A DNA stretch of 64,000 nt from Nocardia sputorum (GCF_027924405.1 NZ_AP026978.1:2914001-2978000); one strand, 5' to 3'; counted from the first letter of the stretch, positions 8,963 through 19,500 are shown. The notes: generated from the sequence alone by a model not told the origin. Numbers and translations are program-made.

Positions 8963-9143
8963 CTGACCGACCCTAATAGCCCGCGCCGCGGCGTGCCGGT
9001 CGGGCTGTTGTGATTCACAACTCCCTGGGGCGAAAGCCGTGCCGCCGCAACGAGAGCCGTGATCCACGTGGAACCCCGGATGCACTCGATGTCGGGTAAG
9101 CGACTGTGCCTCCGCCATTTTCGGCATCGAGCGCAAGTACGCG

Positions 9144-10097
9144 TCAGGTGAATCGGGGTGGCGCCGCGCGCTTGACGTAGCCGCTGACCGGGCTGATCTC
9201 CATCCGATCGATACCGCTCAGCGCCGCGATCCGCTCCGTGGTGTAGCGGAACAGGTCGTCCGCGTCTCGGCAGACGACGCACACCAGCAGATTGTGCGGT
9301 CCGGTGGTGGCGCCGACGAACGCCGCCTCCGGATCGGCGGCCACCGTGGTCGCGACGGCCACGAGATGGGCGGGGGCGACCGTGAGCCACAGCAGGCTCT
9401 GCACGGCGTAGCCGAACAGGGCGGGATCTACCTCGACGTCGAAGCCGAGCACCCGGGCGTAACGCAATTCCTCGAGCCGCCGCCGGACCGCGGATTCCGA
9501 CCAGCCGACGGCTCGTGCCAGCCGTGGATACGCCGCTCGACCGTCGGCGGCGAGCGCGGGGAGCAGGCGCCGATCCAGCTCGCTCGGCGTCACGGTCGCC
9601 GCCGGATCCGTATCGGGCGCACGCAGTGCCGCGCTCTGCTCGGTGGACAGCGCCGACATCCGTCCCTGCCAGCGGCGTTGCATGACGTGCCGCAGCACGC
9701 GGTGGGCGTCCACCGAGTGGACGGCCGGATGGCGGGCCAGCTCGGGCAGGGGAGCATCGCCGGGAACGCGGAACAGACAGACCAGCTCGGCCCCACCGGC
9801 GACGACGGTCACCCAGGCGGTGTCGCCACGGCGCGCCAGCGCGTGGGCCAGCGCGGCGGTGGCATCGGGACGGACCCGCAGACGGACCAGCCACTCGGCG
9901 TGGCCCACCCGCCCGGTGTCGGCGACGCCGGTGACGCGCAGCCCGCCGGTGTCCAACAGCCGCCGGTAGCGGCGGGCCAGAGTACGTTCGGAGACCCCCA
10001 GCACCGGCGCGAGCCTGCTGAACGGCGCGCGGCCGTCCAGCTGCAGGGCGTGCAGCAAACTTCGGTCGACGTCGTCCAGGATGACCGAATCCACCAT
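9144..10097 (-). CDS. Lrp/AsnC regulator with two tandem Lrp units
   Basis: A 317-residue protein, twice the usual 150-160 of Lrp/AsnC regulators. A first AsnC-type HTH is at about residues 6-55 (LDDVDRSLLHALQLDG) with its sensor-like domain. A second HTH starts near residue 167 (ELDRRLLPALAADGRAAYP), followed by a second alpha/beta sensor domain. One chain may therefore form a pseudo-dimer. It is divergent from the VOC-family gene with 82 bp between starts, which makes that gene a likely target. The metabolite sensed is unknown. Confidence 0.85.
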   Translation of the reverse strand: MVDSVILDDVDRSLLHALQLDGRAPFSRLAPVLGVSERTLARRYRRLLDTGGLRVTGVADTGRVGHAEWLVRLRVRPDATAALAHALARRGDTAWVTVVAGGAELVCLFRVPGDAPLPELARHPAVHSVDAHRVLRHVMQRRWQGRMSALSTEQSAALRAPDTDPAATVTPSELDRRLLPALAADGRAAYPRLARAVGWSESAVRRRLEELRYARVLGFDVEVDPALFGYAVQSLLWLTVAPAHLVAVATTVAADPEAAFVGATTGPHNLLVCVVCRDADDLFRYTTERIAALSGIDRMEISPVSGYVKRAAPPRFT

Positions 10098-10179
10098 GTC
10101 AGCCTAGGGCAGTGCCGGAATACGGCGAATCGGCCGTGCCGGCGGGCGGTACGGCGGCGCCGGGACAAACATCGACAGC

Positions 10180-11055
10180 GTGCAGAAACCGATCGACGCC
10201 ATTCACCACACCGGAATCCTGACCCGCGATCTGGACGGCCTGGAACGCCGCTATCTCGACCTCGGGTTCACGCTGAGTCCCCGCTCGCGGCACCTGCTCA
10301 GCGCGCACCCGGGTGAGCCGCCCACGCCCGGATGCACGGCCAACCGGTGCGTGTTGTTCGGCGGGTCCTATCTCGAATTGCTCGGCATCGTGGACGAGAA
10401 CGCACCGGATCCCTGGCACACCAAAGCGATGGCCGACGAGTACGAAGGTTTCCGCCTGCTCAACCTGGAGACCGGCGACGCCGAGTCGGCGCGGCGGCAG
10501 CTGCTGGCGGCGGGACTGCGTGCCACCGGCGTGCTCGACCTCGAGCGCGACGTCGAGACCGAGGACGGCGTTCGCACGGTGCGCGCGCGGGCAGTGCACG
10601 TGGACCCGAGCTCGACGCCCGAGGCCCTGCTCGGCGTCGCCCAGCACCTGACCCGCGAATACGTGCACCAGCCGCGCTACCTCGCGCACCCGAACGGCGC
10701 GCGTGCCATCGCCGCCGTGCTGATCGCCGCGGCCGATGCGGAGTTCGACGGGATCGTCGAACGCTACGGGCGCATCCTGGAGGCGCCCGCCGTGGGCAAA
10801 GGGCCGCTGACCGTGCTGGAGATGGGTGCGGGGCGGTTGGAACTGGTGCGCGCGTCCCAGGCCGACGCCGTGTTGCCGGGTGAACCGGCACCCGCACCGT
10901 CGTATCTGGCCGCCATGACGATCGCCGTGCGCGAACTTCGCGTCGCACGCGATGTCATCGAGAACGCGGGTGTGCCGGTGCGCGAGACGGACGAGGGGTT
11001 CTTCGTCTCCGCGCGCGACGCCTACGGCGCCGGCCTGTTCTTCGTGGCGGGCTGA
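10180..11055 (+). CDS. Glyoxalase-like (VOC superfamily) protein
   Basis: A 291-residue protein with a glyoxalase-like fold. The N-terminal IDAIHHTGILTRDLDGLERRYLDLGF is the typical first beta-alpha-beta strand with a putative metal-ligand His. It continues with CVLFGGSYLELLGI and a second module ending in GLFFVAG, in the manner of Glyoxalase_3-type proteins. The GTG start lacks a good ribosome-binding site. The reaction is unknown. It is divergent from the double Lrp regulator and convergent, with one base between, with the APC permease. Confidence 0.75.
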   Translation: MQKPIDAIHHTGILTRDLDGLERRYLDLGFTLSPRSRHLLSAHPGEPPTPGCTANRCVLFGGSYLELLGIVDENAPDPWHTKAMADEYEGFRLLNLETGDAESARRQLLAAGLRATGVLDLERDVETEDGVRTVRARAVHVDPSSTPEALLGVAQHLTREYVHQPRYLAHPNGARAIAAVLIAAADAEFDGIVERYGRILEAPAVGKGPLTVLEMGAGRLELVRASQADAVLPGEPAPAPSYLAAMTIAVRELRVARDVIENAGVPVRETDEGFFVSARDAYGAGLFFVAG

Positions 11056-11056
11056 G

Positions 11057-12460
11057 TCAGGGGCGGGCGGGGCCCTCGCCGAGGCGCGGCTCGGCGAGGG
11101 TGGAGCGCTTGCGTCCGTATCCGAGATAGACCGCGATGCCGACCAGCACCCACACGCCGAAGCGCACCCAGGTCAGCGCCTCCAGAGTGGTCGCGAGCAG
11201 CACGCAGCCAATCAGCGCGAGCAGCGGAACCACGGGCACCAGCGGAGTGCGGAACGGGCGTTCACGTTCGGGCTCCACCCGACGCAGCACCAGCACGCCC
11301 ACGCACACCACCGCGAACGCCGACAGCGCGCCGATGTTCACCAATTCGACCACGATGTCGATCGGCAGCAGTCCCGCGATGACCGCGCCGAGCGCGCCGA
11401 GCAGCACGGTCAGCCGGACCGGGGTCGACCGTTTCCCGGTCGCCGCGAGACCGAAGGGCAGCAGCCGGTCGCGGCACATGGCGAACATCAACCGCACCTG
11501 CGCGTAGACGATCAGCAGCAGGCCCTTCGTGAGCGCGATGATCGAGGCGATCACGATGACGTCGCCGATCCAGCCGATGCGCACCGCGCCGAACGCGGTC
11601 GCGATCGGCGCGCTGTTGTTCAGCGTGGCGAACGGCACCATGCCGGTGAGCACGGCGCTGACCAGTGCGTAGAGCACCGTGCCGATGATCGCGAACGGCA
11701 CGTCGCGCCGTGGATCGCGGGCCTCCTCCGCCGACGCGGCGACCACGTCGAAACCGAGGAAGGCGAAGAACGCGATCGCGGCGCCGCCGATGATCCCACC
11801 GATGCCGAACGGCGCGAACGGGGTCCAATTGTCCACGCTCACGTGCGGGCCGCCGACGGCGATCACCAGCACGAGCACCCCGATGGTCACCGCGACCAGC
11901 GCCTTGGTGATGCGCGCGGTGAACGTCACCTCGCCGACGAGCACCGCGACGACGGCGGCGACGATCAGTACGGCGGGCAGGTTCACCACGCCGCCTTCGG
12001 CGGGCCCCGCGACGAGTGCGTGCGGGACGGTGATGCCGAACAGCGAATCCAGCGCGGACACCGTGGTCCCGGACCAGCCGATCGCCACCGCGGCTCCCGC
12101 GATGACGAACTCGAGCAGCAGGTTCCAGCCGACCAGGAACGCGGGTGCTTCGCCGAGGGTCGCGTAGGTGTAGGTGTAGGCGCTGCCGGAGACCGGAACC
12201 ATCGCCGCGAGTTCGCTGTAGCACAGGGCCACCAGCACGCACACCGTTCCGGCCAAGGCGAACGACAGCACGATGGCGGGCCCGGCCTTCTCCGCGGCGG
12301 CCACACCGGTGATGACGAAGATTCCCGCGCCAACGATGGTGCCGACGCCCATGGCGGTGAGATCGAGCCGACCGAGCCTGCGCGCCAGCGTGGGCGCGCC
12401 CGCCTCGGTCGCGGTGTCGGGCAGGCGGCGGCGCCAGCGCCGGGCTGATTCGGTGGTCAT
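11057..12460 (-). CDS. APC-superfamily amino acid permease (CAT-like)
   Basis: A 467-residue integral membrane protein with about 12 hydrophobic helices. The N-terminal GVGTIVGAGIFVITG is the unwound TM1 substrate-binding segment of APC transporters. GSAYTYTYATLGEAPAFLVGW is typical of the cationic amino acid transporter/YfnA-like branch. It should import an amino acid by secondary transport; the substrate is not deducible. AAGGGAG lies well spaced before the ATG. Confidence 0.88.
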   Translation of the reverse strand: MTTESARRWRRRLPDTATEAGAPTLARRLGRLDLTAMGVGTIVGAGIFVITGVAAAEKAGPAIVLSFALAGTVCVLVALCYSELAAMVPVSGSAYTYTYATLGEAPAFLVGWNLLLEFVIAGAAVAIGWSGTTVSALDSLFGITVPHALVAGPAEGGVVNLPAVLIVAAVVAVLVGEVTFTARITKALVAVTIGVLVLVIAVGGPHVSVDNWTPFAPFGIGGIIGGAAIAFFAFLGFDVVAASAEEARDPRRDVPFAIIGTVLYALVSAVLTGMVPFATLNNSAPIATAFGAVRIGWIGDVIVIASIIALTKGLLLIVYAQVRLMFAMCRDRLLPFGLAATGKRSTPVRLTVLLGALGAVIAGLLPIDIVVELVNIGALSAFAVVCVGVLVLRRVEPERERPFRTPLVPVVPLLALIGCVLLATTLEALTWVRFGVWVLVGIAVYLGYGRKRSTLAEPRLGEGPARP

Positions 12461-12559
12461 GACTCCCTTAGGCGAACGGTCCGTCGGTCGCGGCCGGTGC
12501 CGGACCGATAGACCATTCTCGCTGCGCAGCAGCGCGTGGGAATAACTGGGGGGTTGCGC

Positions 12560-13705
12560 TCAGCTGCTCGATGACGCGGCGAACGGCGTGGCGGCGGCGA
12601 CGCGGGCGGCGCGGTTGGGATGCCGCCACAAGCCCCTGCGTTCCAGGATCGGCAGCACGCCCTCCCCGAACCAGTACGCCTCTTCCAGATGGGGGTAGCC
12701 GGAGAGGATGAAGTGCTTGATGCCCAGACGCGCGTATTCGGCCAGCCGATCGGCGACTTCGGTGTGCGAGCCGACCAGCGCGGTGCCCGCGCCGCCGCGG
12801 ACCAGGCCGACACCGGCCCAGAGATTCGGCGCGATCTCCAGCCGGTCGGTGCTGCCGCCGTGCAGTTCGCTCATCCGCCGCTGGCCTTCGGATTCGCTGC
12901 GGGCCAGATTGCTCTGCACCCGCTCGATGTCGGCGGGGTCGATGCCGGCCAGCAGGCGGTCGGCCTCGGCCCAGGCCTGCTCGGAGGTGTCGCGGCTGAT
13001 CACGTGGACGCGCAGGCCGTAGTCGAGGACGCGGCCGTGGTCCACCGCCAGACGGCGGATCCATTCCAGCTTCCTGCTCACCGCGAGCAGCGGCTCGCCC
13101 CAGGTCAGGTAGGCGTCGCTGTAGCGGGCCGCGATCGGGCCCGCCGGTTCGGAGGAGCCGCCGAAGAACACCGGGGGCACCGGGTCCGGTCGGTTGGCCA
13201 GCAGTGCCTGGTGGACTCGGATGTGCTCGCCCTCGAAGGTCACCGGCTCGGTGGAGGTCCACAGCTCTCGCACGACGTGCAGGAACTCGCCGGTGCGGGC
13301 GTAGCGCTGGGTCTTGTCCAGGAAGTCGCCGTAGGCCTGCTGCTCGTGTGGCTCCCCGCCGGTCACCACGTTGAGCAGCAGCCTGCCCTTGGAGTGCCGC
13401 TGGAAGGTGGCCGCCATCTGTGCCGCGAGGGTCGGGCTGACCAGGCCGGGGCGGAAGGCGACCAGGAATTTCAGTGTCTCGGTGGTCTCGACCATCATCG
13501 CGGTGGTCAGCCAGGCGTCCTCGCACCATGCGCCGGTGGGCGTGAGCACGGCCTCGAAGCCGTTGTCCTCGGCGGCGGCGCCGATCTGGTTCAAGTACCG
13601 CAGGCTCGCCGGGCGGTCGCCGGACATGAAGGTGCCGTGCCCGCCCGCGATCAGGCCGCGGGAATCGCCGTAGGTGGGGAGGAACCAGTGGAACGACAGG
13701 CTCAT
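12560..13705 (-). CDS. FMNH2-dependent alkanesulfonate monooxygenase-like (SsuD)
   Basis: A 381-residue LLM-class flavin monooxygenase. The N-terminus MSLSFHWFLPTYGDSRG, the LLNVVTGGEPHEQQAYGDF stretch and YLTWGEPL are characteristic of the SsuD/SfnG-type group, which releases sulfite from alkanesulfonates or sulfones using reduced FMN. The frame is open further upstream, but the family N-terminus and GGAAGGGAG support ATG 13705. No ssuE reductase or ABC transporter genes adjoin it, so reduced flavin must come from elsewhere. It is divergent from ethA. Confidence 0.85.
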   Translation of the reverse strand: MSLSFHWFLPTYGDSRGLIAGGHGTFMSGDRPASLRYLNQIGAAAEDNGFEAVLTPTGAWCEDAWLTTAMMVETTETLKFLVAFRPGLVSPTLAAQMAATFQRHSKGRLLLNVVTGGEPHEQQAYGDFLDKTQRYARTGEFLHVVRELWTSTEPVTFEGEHIRVHQALLANRPDPVPPVFFGGSSEPAGPIAARYSDAYLTWGEPLLAVSRKLEWIRRLAVDHGRVLDYGLRVHVISRDTSEQAWAEADRLLAGIDPADIERVQSNLARSESEGQRRMSELHGGSTDRLEIAPNLWAGVGLVRGGAGTALVGSHTEVADRLAEYARLGIKHFILSGYPHLEEAYWFGEGVLPILERRGLWRHPNRAARVAAATPFAASSSS

Positions 13706-13863
13706 GCTGAGCCAACTCCCTTCCGGAGAGCGCGGCCGCGCGGATAACGGACAGATCGAGGCGGTGCGCCCGGTGGGCTTGCCGCAGTGGTCCATGCTGG
13801 CCGCTCGGCCGGGCCGGGTCACGGTTTGCAACCAGCCCGGTTTTTATTCGGGTGTCCGGCCGT

Positions 13864-13894
13864 GTCACTATTCGTGACTAGACGTAACCACGAA
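13864..13894. promoter_or_regulatory. Overlapping inverted repeats upstream of ethA
   Basis: Two inverted repeats lie 70-100 bp before the ethA ATG: GTCAC-N5-GTGAC (13864-13878) and TTCGTG-N12-CACGAA (13871-13894). They overlap and sit between the divergent ssuD-like and ethA genes. In M. tuberculosis, ethA is repressed by EthR binding a long operator in this position. No ethR gene is adjacent here. Confidence 0.4.
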
Positions 13895-13963
13895 TCACAC
13901 GTAATCTGGGCTCAGCACGCACCCTCAGGTGTGCGAGGCGGATCGGACGAAACGAGTACCTCA

Positions 13964-15472
13964 ATGACGCGGCATGTCGACGTATTGATCATCGGCGCTG
14001 GGCTGTCCGGAATCGGCATGGCCTGCCATCTCACCAAGGAGCAGACCGGACGCAGCTACGCGATCCTGGAGCGCCGGACGGCCATCGGCGGCACCTGGGA
14101 CCTGTTCCGCTATCCGGGCATCCGCTCCGATTCCGACATGTACACCTTCGGCTACGGCTTCCGCCCGTGGAACGGCACCAAAGTCCTCGCCGACGGGCCG
14201 CACATCCGCCGGTACATCGAGGAGACCGCCGCGGAGTACGGCGTCACCGAGCACATCCGGTTCGGCCGGAAGGTGACCACGGCGCGCTGGTCCAGTGCCA
14301 CGGGAACCTGGACCGTCGAGGCGCTCGACGAGCAGACCGGCGAGTCCGAGGTCTACACCAGCGACTTCCTGGTCGGCTGCACCGGGTACTACGACTACGA
14401 CAACGGCTACCGGCCGCGGTTCCCCGGCGAGGAGAACTTCGGCGGGCAGATCGTGCACCCGCAGCATTGGCCCGAAGACCTCGATTACACGGGCAAGCGG
14501 ATCGTCGTGATCGGCTCCGGAGCCACCGCGATCACGCTGATCCCGGCGATGAGCGACGCGGCGGCGCACGTCACCATGCTGCAGCGCTCGCCGACGTACA
14601 TCACCGCGCTGCCCGCCGACGACCCGGTCGCGGTGGGGATGAAAGCCGCCAAGGTGCCAGAGAAGCTGGCCTACCGGATCGGGCGCGCGCGCAACATCGC
14701 GTTGCAGCGCGCGAGTTTCCAACTCTCTCGTACCAATCCGGAAGCGGCCAAGAAGCTGCTGCTGGCGGCCGTGCGGATGCAGGTCGGCCCGGGGATCGAC
14801 ATGCGCCACTTCACCCCGAGCTACAACCCGTGGGACCAGCGGCTGTGCGTGGTGCCCAACGGTGACCTGTTCAAGGTGCTGCGCAGCGGCAAGGCGTCCA
14901 TCGTCACCGACCGCATCGAGACCTTCACCGAGACGGGCATCCGCCTGGTCTCCGGCGAGGAACTGCCCGCCGACCTGGTCATCAGCGCCACCGGCCTGAA
15001 TGTGCAGATGCTGGGCGGCCTGACACTCGAGATCGACGGCGAGCCGGTGGTCACCCGCGACCGGGTGGTCTACAAGGGGACCATGCTCGACGGCGTGCCG
15101 AACGCGGTGATGGTGCTCGGCTACACCAACGCCTCCTGGACGCTGAAGGCGGACTTGGCGGCCGAGTACTTCTGCCGTGTGCTCAACCATATGAAGAAGC
15201 ACGGCTTCACCCGGGTGGAGGCCGTCGCCGCCGAGCGCGACCGAGGCGCCGATTCGGTGATGGGCGGGGCGCTGACCTCCGGCTACATCCAGCGCGGCGA
15301 CGCGGTCATGCCCCGGCAAGGCACCAACGGTCCCTGGCAGGTGATCAACAACTACTTCCGCGACCGCAAACTGCTGCGTAAGGGCGCGCTCGAGGACGGG
15401 GTGCTGACCTTCAGCCGGTCCGAGAAGTCGCCGACCGCCGCACGACCGCTGGAAGGCATCCGCAGCGCCTGA
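13964..15472 (+). CDS. ethA: EthA-like Baeyer-Villiger flavin monooxygenase
   Basis: A 502-residue FAD/NADPH monooxygenase. The FAD Rossmann motif GAGLSGIGMACHL is at the N-terminus, the Baeyer-Villiger fingerprint is FGGQIVHPQHWP, and the NADPH motif is IGSGATAITLIP. Length and fingerprint match M. tuberculosis EthA (489 residues), which oxidises ketones and activates the prodrug ethionamide. ATG 13964 begins the family N-terminus MTRHVDVLIIGAG; upstream in-frame sequence is not protein-like. Unlike in M. tuberculosis, no divergent TetR gene is adjacent. The nearest TetR gene lies downstream at 15.8 kb and appears tied to the carboxylase. Confidence 0.9.
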   Translation: MTRHVDVLIIGAGLSGIGMACHLTKEQTGRSYAILERRTAIGGTWDLFRYPGIRSDSDMYTFGYGFRPWNGTKVLADGPHIRRYIEETAAEYGVTEHIRFGRKVTTARWSSATGTWTVEALDEQTGESEVYTSDFLVGCTGYYDYDNGYRPRFPGEENFGGQIVHPQHWPEDLDYTGKRIVVIGSGATAITLIPAMSDAAAHVTMLQRSPTYITALPADDPVAVGMKAAKVPEKLAYRIGRARNIALQRASFQLSRTNPEAAKKLLLAAVRMQVGPGIDMRHFTPSYNPWDQRLCVVPNGDLFKVLRSGKASIVTDRIETFTETGIRLVSGEELPADLVISATGLNVQMLGGLTLEIDGEPVVTRDRVVYKGTMLDGVPNAVMVLGYTNASWTLKADLAAEYFCRVLNHMKKHGFTRVEAVAAERDRGADSVMGGALTSGYIQRGDAVMPRQGTNGPWQVINNYFRDRKLLRKGALEDGVLTFSRSEKSPTAARPLEGIRSA

Positions 15473-15835
15473 GCGCCGCCGATCGCCTCATATGCGGCGG
15501 GCACGACGAGGTGTCCGCCACGAGCGCGGACCACGCGCGCAGGGCGGTTCGCGGGTAGTAGGCGCCCATGATGTCGGCGGCCGGTGCGGGAGACGTGCCA
15601 TCGGGAGGGGATCCGGCCCACCGGGCCGGGCAGCGGCGACGGGTAGACGCACATAGAGGAGTAGCGCATTCCCGCCGCCGGACTCGGCCACGGCGCCGGG
15701 TGCTCGCCGCGCGCGGCCTCTTGCCCCGGAACGAGCACGCGATGGTAGCTCGGCGGTGTGTCCATTCGTCCGAGCCAGCCCGCAACTCTCCGACGGAATG
15801 CCCGTTCCGGCCCGGAGCCGGAAGCGTCTTGCGCG
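15473..15835. other. Non-coding stretch between ethA and tetR stops
   Basis: A 363-bp convergent intergenic region. A minus-strand open frame is present but its translation is Pro/Arg-rich without a recognisable domain or good ribosome-binding site. It could hold a decayed gene. I see no strong hairpin or repeat. Confidence 0.35.
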
Positions 15836-16453
15836 TTAGAGACCGAGCAGAGTCTCCGCGACCTTCCCTATGGCGTCGCGAAACTCGGCGCGAGCAGGTT
15901 CGTCGTCGGTGCGGCGCGCGAGCACACCCGCGGTCAAGGTGTAGCCGATGGTTTCCGCGATCACCCGCGGCGTCGTCACCGGGGTGACGCGGCCTGCGTC
16001 GAGTTGGCGCTGGAGATATCGGGTGAAGCGGCGGATCGGGCGTTCGGTGATCTCCTCGGCCAGCGTGGCGACCTTCGGGTCCACCGCCCCGCGCTCGTCG
16101 ATCAGCCGCAGCAAGGGGCCTGCCGCCGCGACCGCCGTGGCGAAGGAATCGATGGTGGCGCGCAACATCCTTCGCGGATCGTCGTCCTCGATGCCCGGCT
16201 CCTGGGCGGCGAGGAAATCGTCGCGGACCCGCTCGGCCAGCGCGAGGAAGATCTCCTCTTTCGAGGCGAAGTAGACGTACATCGTCGCGCGGGAGACGCC
16301 CGCGGCCGCGGTGATCGCGGCGACGGTGGTGTTGTCGTAGCCGCGCTCGGCGAACACCCGGGCCGCGGCGTCGAGCAGGTCGCGGTGCCGGGAGGTGTGC
16401 GAGCGCTCCCGCGCGGCACGCACCGACCAGGTGGACTGGGTCACGCAGGACAT
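15836..16453 (-). CDS. TetR-family regulator
   Basis: A 205-residue TetR regulator. The N-terminal HTH reads RDLLDAAARVFAERGYDNTTVAAITAAAGVSRATMYVYFASKEE, in pieces typical of the family, followed by an all-helical ligand domain. ATG 16453 is chosen because in-frame sequence upstream is Arg-rich and runs into the divergent gene. It is divergent from the single-chain carboxylase with 47 bp between start codons. A 22-bp palindrome fills that gap, so it very probably represses both genes. An acyl-CoA or related thioester is a reasonable ligand guess from context only. Confidence 0.88.
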   Translation of the reverse strand: MSCVTQSTWSVRAARERSHTSRHRDLLDAAARVFAERGYDNTTVAAITAAAGVSRATMYVYFASKEEIFLALAERVRDDFLAAQEPGIEDDDPRRMLRATIDSFATAVAAAGPLLRLIDERGAVDPKVATLAEEITERPIRRFTRYLQRQLDAGRVTPVTTPRVIAETIGYTLTAGVLARRTDDEPARAEFRDAIGKVAETLLGL

Positions 16454-16464
16454 CGTGACGCATA

Positions 16465-16486
16465 TTGACGTTGACGTCAATGTCAA
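16465..16486. promoter_or_regulatory. 22-bp palindrome, TetR operator candidate
   Basis: TTGACGTTGAC is followed directly by GTCAATGTCAA; ten of eleven positions are symmetric. Its position between the divergent tetR (start 16453) and carboxylase (start 16501) genes makes it the natural binding site for the TetR product, controlling both directions. Confidence 0.75.
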
Positions 16487-16500
16487 CGAGACTGGGCGGC

Positions 16501-19500
16501 ATGCAACTCGTCGTGGCGAACAGGGGAGAAATAGCGGTTCGCGTGGTGCGCACCGCCCGGGAACAGGGTTGGCGCACCCTGGCGATGCATACGGCCGAGG
16601 AACGAGACGCGTTGCACGTCCGCCTGGCCGACGACGCGGTGGCGTTGCCCGGCGTCGGCGCCGCCGCCTACCTCGACGTGTCGGCGGTCGTGGCAGCGGC
16701 ACGGAAGGCGGGGCCGGGGGCCTTGGTGCATCCGGGCTACGGATTCCTCAGCGAGAGCGCGGAATTCGCGGCGGCATGCGCGGCGGCCGAGCTCGTGTTC
16801 GTCGGTCCTTCGGCGGAAGCGCTGGAAGTTTTCGGGGACAAGACCGCGGCGCGCGCGGCGGCCGAGCGCGCGGGCGTCCCGGTACTCCCGGCGACCCGCC
16901 GCGGCGCGGACATCGCCGCGGTCGAGGCCCTGCTCGCCGCGCACCCCGACGGGGTGATGGTGAAGGCTGCCGCGGGGGGTGGCGGACGCGGTATGCGAGC
17001 GGTGCGCGACGCCGCGCGCCTGCCGGAGGCTTTCGAACGTTGCCGCGCGGAGGCGCTGGCCGGATTCGGCGACGACGGGGTCTACGCGGAGGCGCTGGTC
17101 ACCGGAGCGCGTCACATCGAGGTCCAGATCGTCGCGGACGGCGCGGCGGCGGCGGCCGTCGGCGATCGTGATTGCAGCGTGCAACGCAGGCAGCAGAAAC
17201 TGCTCGAGGTGGCGCCCGCTCCCGAACTGTCCTCCGTGTCGCGGGAGCGGTTGCACCGCTGGGCCGTCCGGCTCGCCGAATCCGTCGGTTGCCGCGGCGT
17301 TCTCACCGTCGAGTTCCTCGTCCGCGGCGAGGAGGCCTGGTTTCTCGAGGTGAACCCGCGCTTGCAGGTCGAGCACACCGTCACCGAAGCGGTCACCGGG
17401 ATCGATCTGGTCGCGGTGCAATGCGATCTCGCCCGCAGGGCCACGCTGGCCGAGCTCGCATTGCCCGATCCCGGTACCGCCCGCGGCTACGCGGTGCAGG
17501 CGCGCCTGAACGCCGAAACCGTCACCGCGGGCGGGGACGTGCTGCCCGGCACCGGCACGCTGACCCGATTCGCGCCCCCGACCGGCGCCGGGGTGCGGGT
17601 CGACACCGCCGCGTACGCCGGAATGCGGCAGGACGCGCGCTTCGACTCCCTGCTGGCGAAGATCGTCGCCGCCGGTCCCTCCTATCCCGCCGCGCTGCGC
17701 CGGTGCGCCGACGCGCTGGCTGAGACCGTCGTCACCGGCGTGGACACGAACGTCGCCGTGCTGCGCGCGGTCTTGGCGGACCTGGCGCAGGGCCGCGTGG
17801 TGCCCACCACGTGGTTCGAGCAGAATGTCGAGGAATTGGTCCGGCGCGCAAGCGATCTCGCCGATGCCCTGCCCCTCGCGCCGGTCGGGCACGAGGTCGC
17901 GGCGGCCGAGGTGACGCTGGCCGGCGACGAGGAGGCGGTGCGGTCGCCGATGGGCGGCACGGTGGTCGCTCTCGCCGACCCCGGCACCCTCGTCGCGGCG
18001 GGTGGCGAGGTGGCGGTGCTGGAAGCGATGAAGATGCAGCACGTGGTGCGCGCCGAGCAGGACCTGCGGGTGTGCCGCCATGTCGTGGCGGTCGGCGCGG
18101 TCGTCGATCCGCACGCGCCGCTGCTGACCTTCGTCGCCGCCGAGCACGACGGCGCGGTCGCGGAACACGCCGCGATCGACCTGGACGCGGTGCGCGCCGA
18201 CCTCGCCGAAGTCCACGCCCGGCACCGCGTCGGCCTCGACGAAGCGCGGCCGGAGGCGGTCGCGAAACGTCATCGGCTCGGGCGGCGCACCGCCCGGGAG
18301 AACATCACCGACCTGGTCGACGCGGACAGCTTCGTAGAATACGGCGCGCTGGCCGTCGCCGCGCAGCGCCTGCGCCGCAGCCAGGAGGATCTGATCGCGA
18401 ACACACCCGCCGACGGACTGATCGCGGGCGTCGCCACCATCGACGCCGAGCGATTCGGTCCTGATCGCTCGCGCGCGGTCGTGCTGTCCTACGACTACAC
18501 GGTGCTGGCCGGCACCCAGGGAATGCGCAACCACGTCAAGACCGATCGCATGCTGGAACTCGCTCGTGAACAGGAGCTTCCGGTGGTGTTCTTCACCGAG
18601 GGCGGCGGCGGCAGACCGGGCGACACCGACTATCCCGGCATCTCCGGACTGGACGTCACCACCTTCCGCGCGATGGGTGCGCTCGCGGGCCGGGTTCCGC
18701 TGATCGGAATCGTGTCCGGCCGCTGCTTCGCGGGTAACGCGGCGCTGCTCGGCATGTGCGACGTCGTGATCGCCACGCCCGACGCGAACATCGGCATGGG
18801 CGGCCCCGCCATGATCGAGGGTGGCGGGCTCGGCGTGTACGCCCCGGAGGACATCGGTCCGGTCGAGGTTCAGCGCCGCAACGGTGTCGTGCACATCGTC
18901 GCCGCCGACGAGGCCGAGGCGGTCGCCACCGCCCGTCGCTATCTCGCCTACTTCCAAGGCGCCACCGAGGACTGGACCGCGCCCGACCCGCGCCTGGCGC
19001 GGCACGTCGTCCCCGAGAACCGGCTGCGCGCGTTCGACATCCGTGCCGCCATCGAAGCCGTCGCGGATGTCGGGTCGGTGCTGGAGCTGCGACGCGACTG
19101 GGCGGCCGGAATCGTCACCGCACTGATCCGGGTCGAGGGACGGCCGTTCGGGTTGATCGCCAACGACTGCCACCATCACGGCGGGGCGATCGACGCTCCC
19201 GGCGCGGACAAGCTGAGCATGTTCCTGCGCCTGTGCGACGCGCACGGCCTGCCGATCGTCTCCTTCTGTGACACACCGGGTTTCATGGTGGGCCCCGAGG
19301 CGGAGAAGGACGGAACGGTGACGAAGTTCAGTCGCCTGTTCATCGACTCCGCCGCACTGTCCGTGCCACTGGGCACCGTCATCGTGCGCAAGGGCTACGG
19401 TCTGGGCGCCCAAGCCATGGCGGCGGGCTCGTTCCGCGCGCCCCGGTTCGTCGTCGCCTGGCCGACCGGGGAAATCGGCGGCATGGGTCTGGAGGGCGCG

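Noticed and set aside
15488..15765. Small minus-strand gene between ethA and tetR
   Set aside because: No good ribosome-binding site, Pro/Arg-rich translation, no recognisable domain. Could be a gene remnant but not supportable.
16483..19413. Very long open frame antisense to the carboxylase gene, and a similar one antisense to the UvrA-like gene (2821-5430)
   Set aside because: In GC-rich DNA, codon bias of the real gene keeps antisense frames open. Translations are His/Arg/Asp-rich without domains, while the sense frames have complete catalytic motifs.
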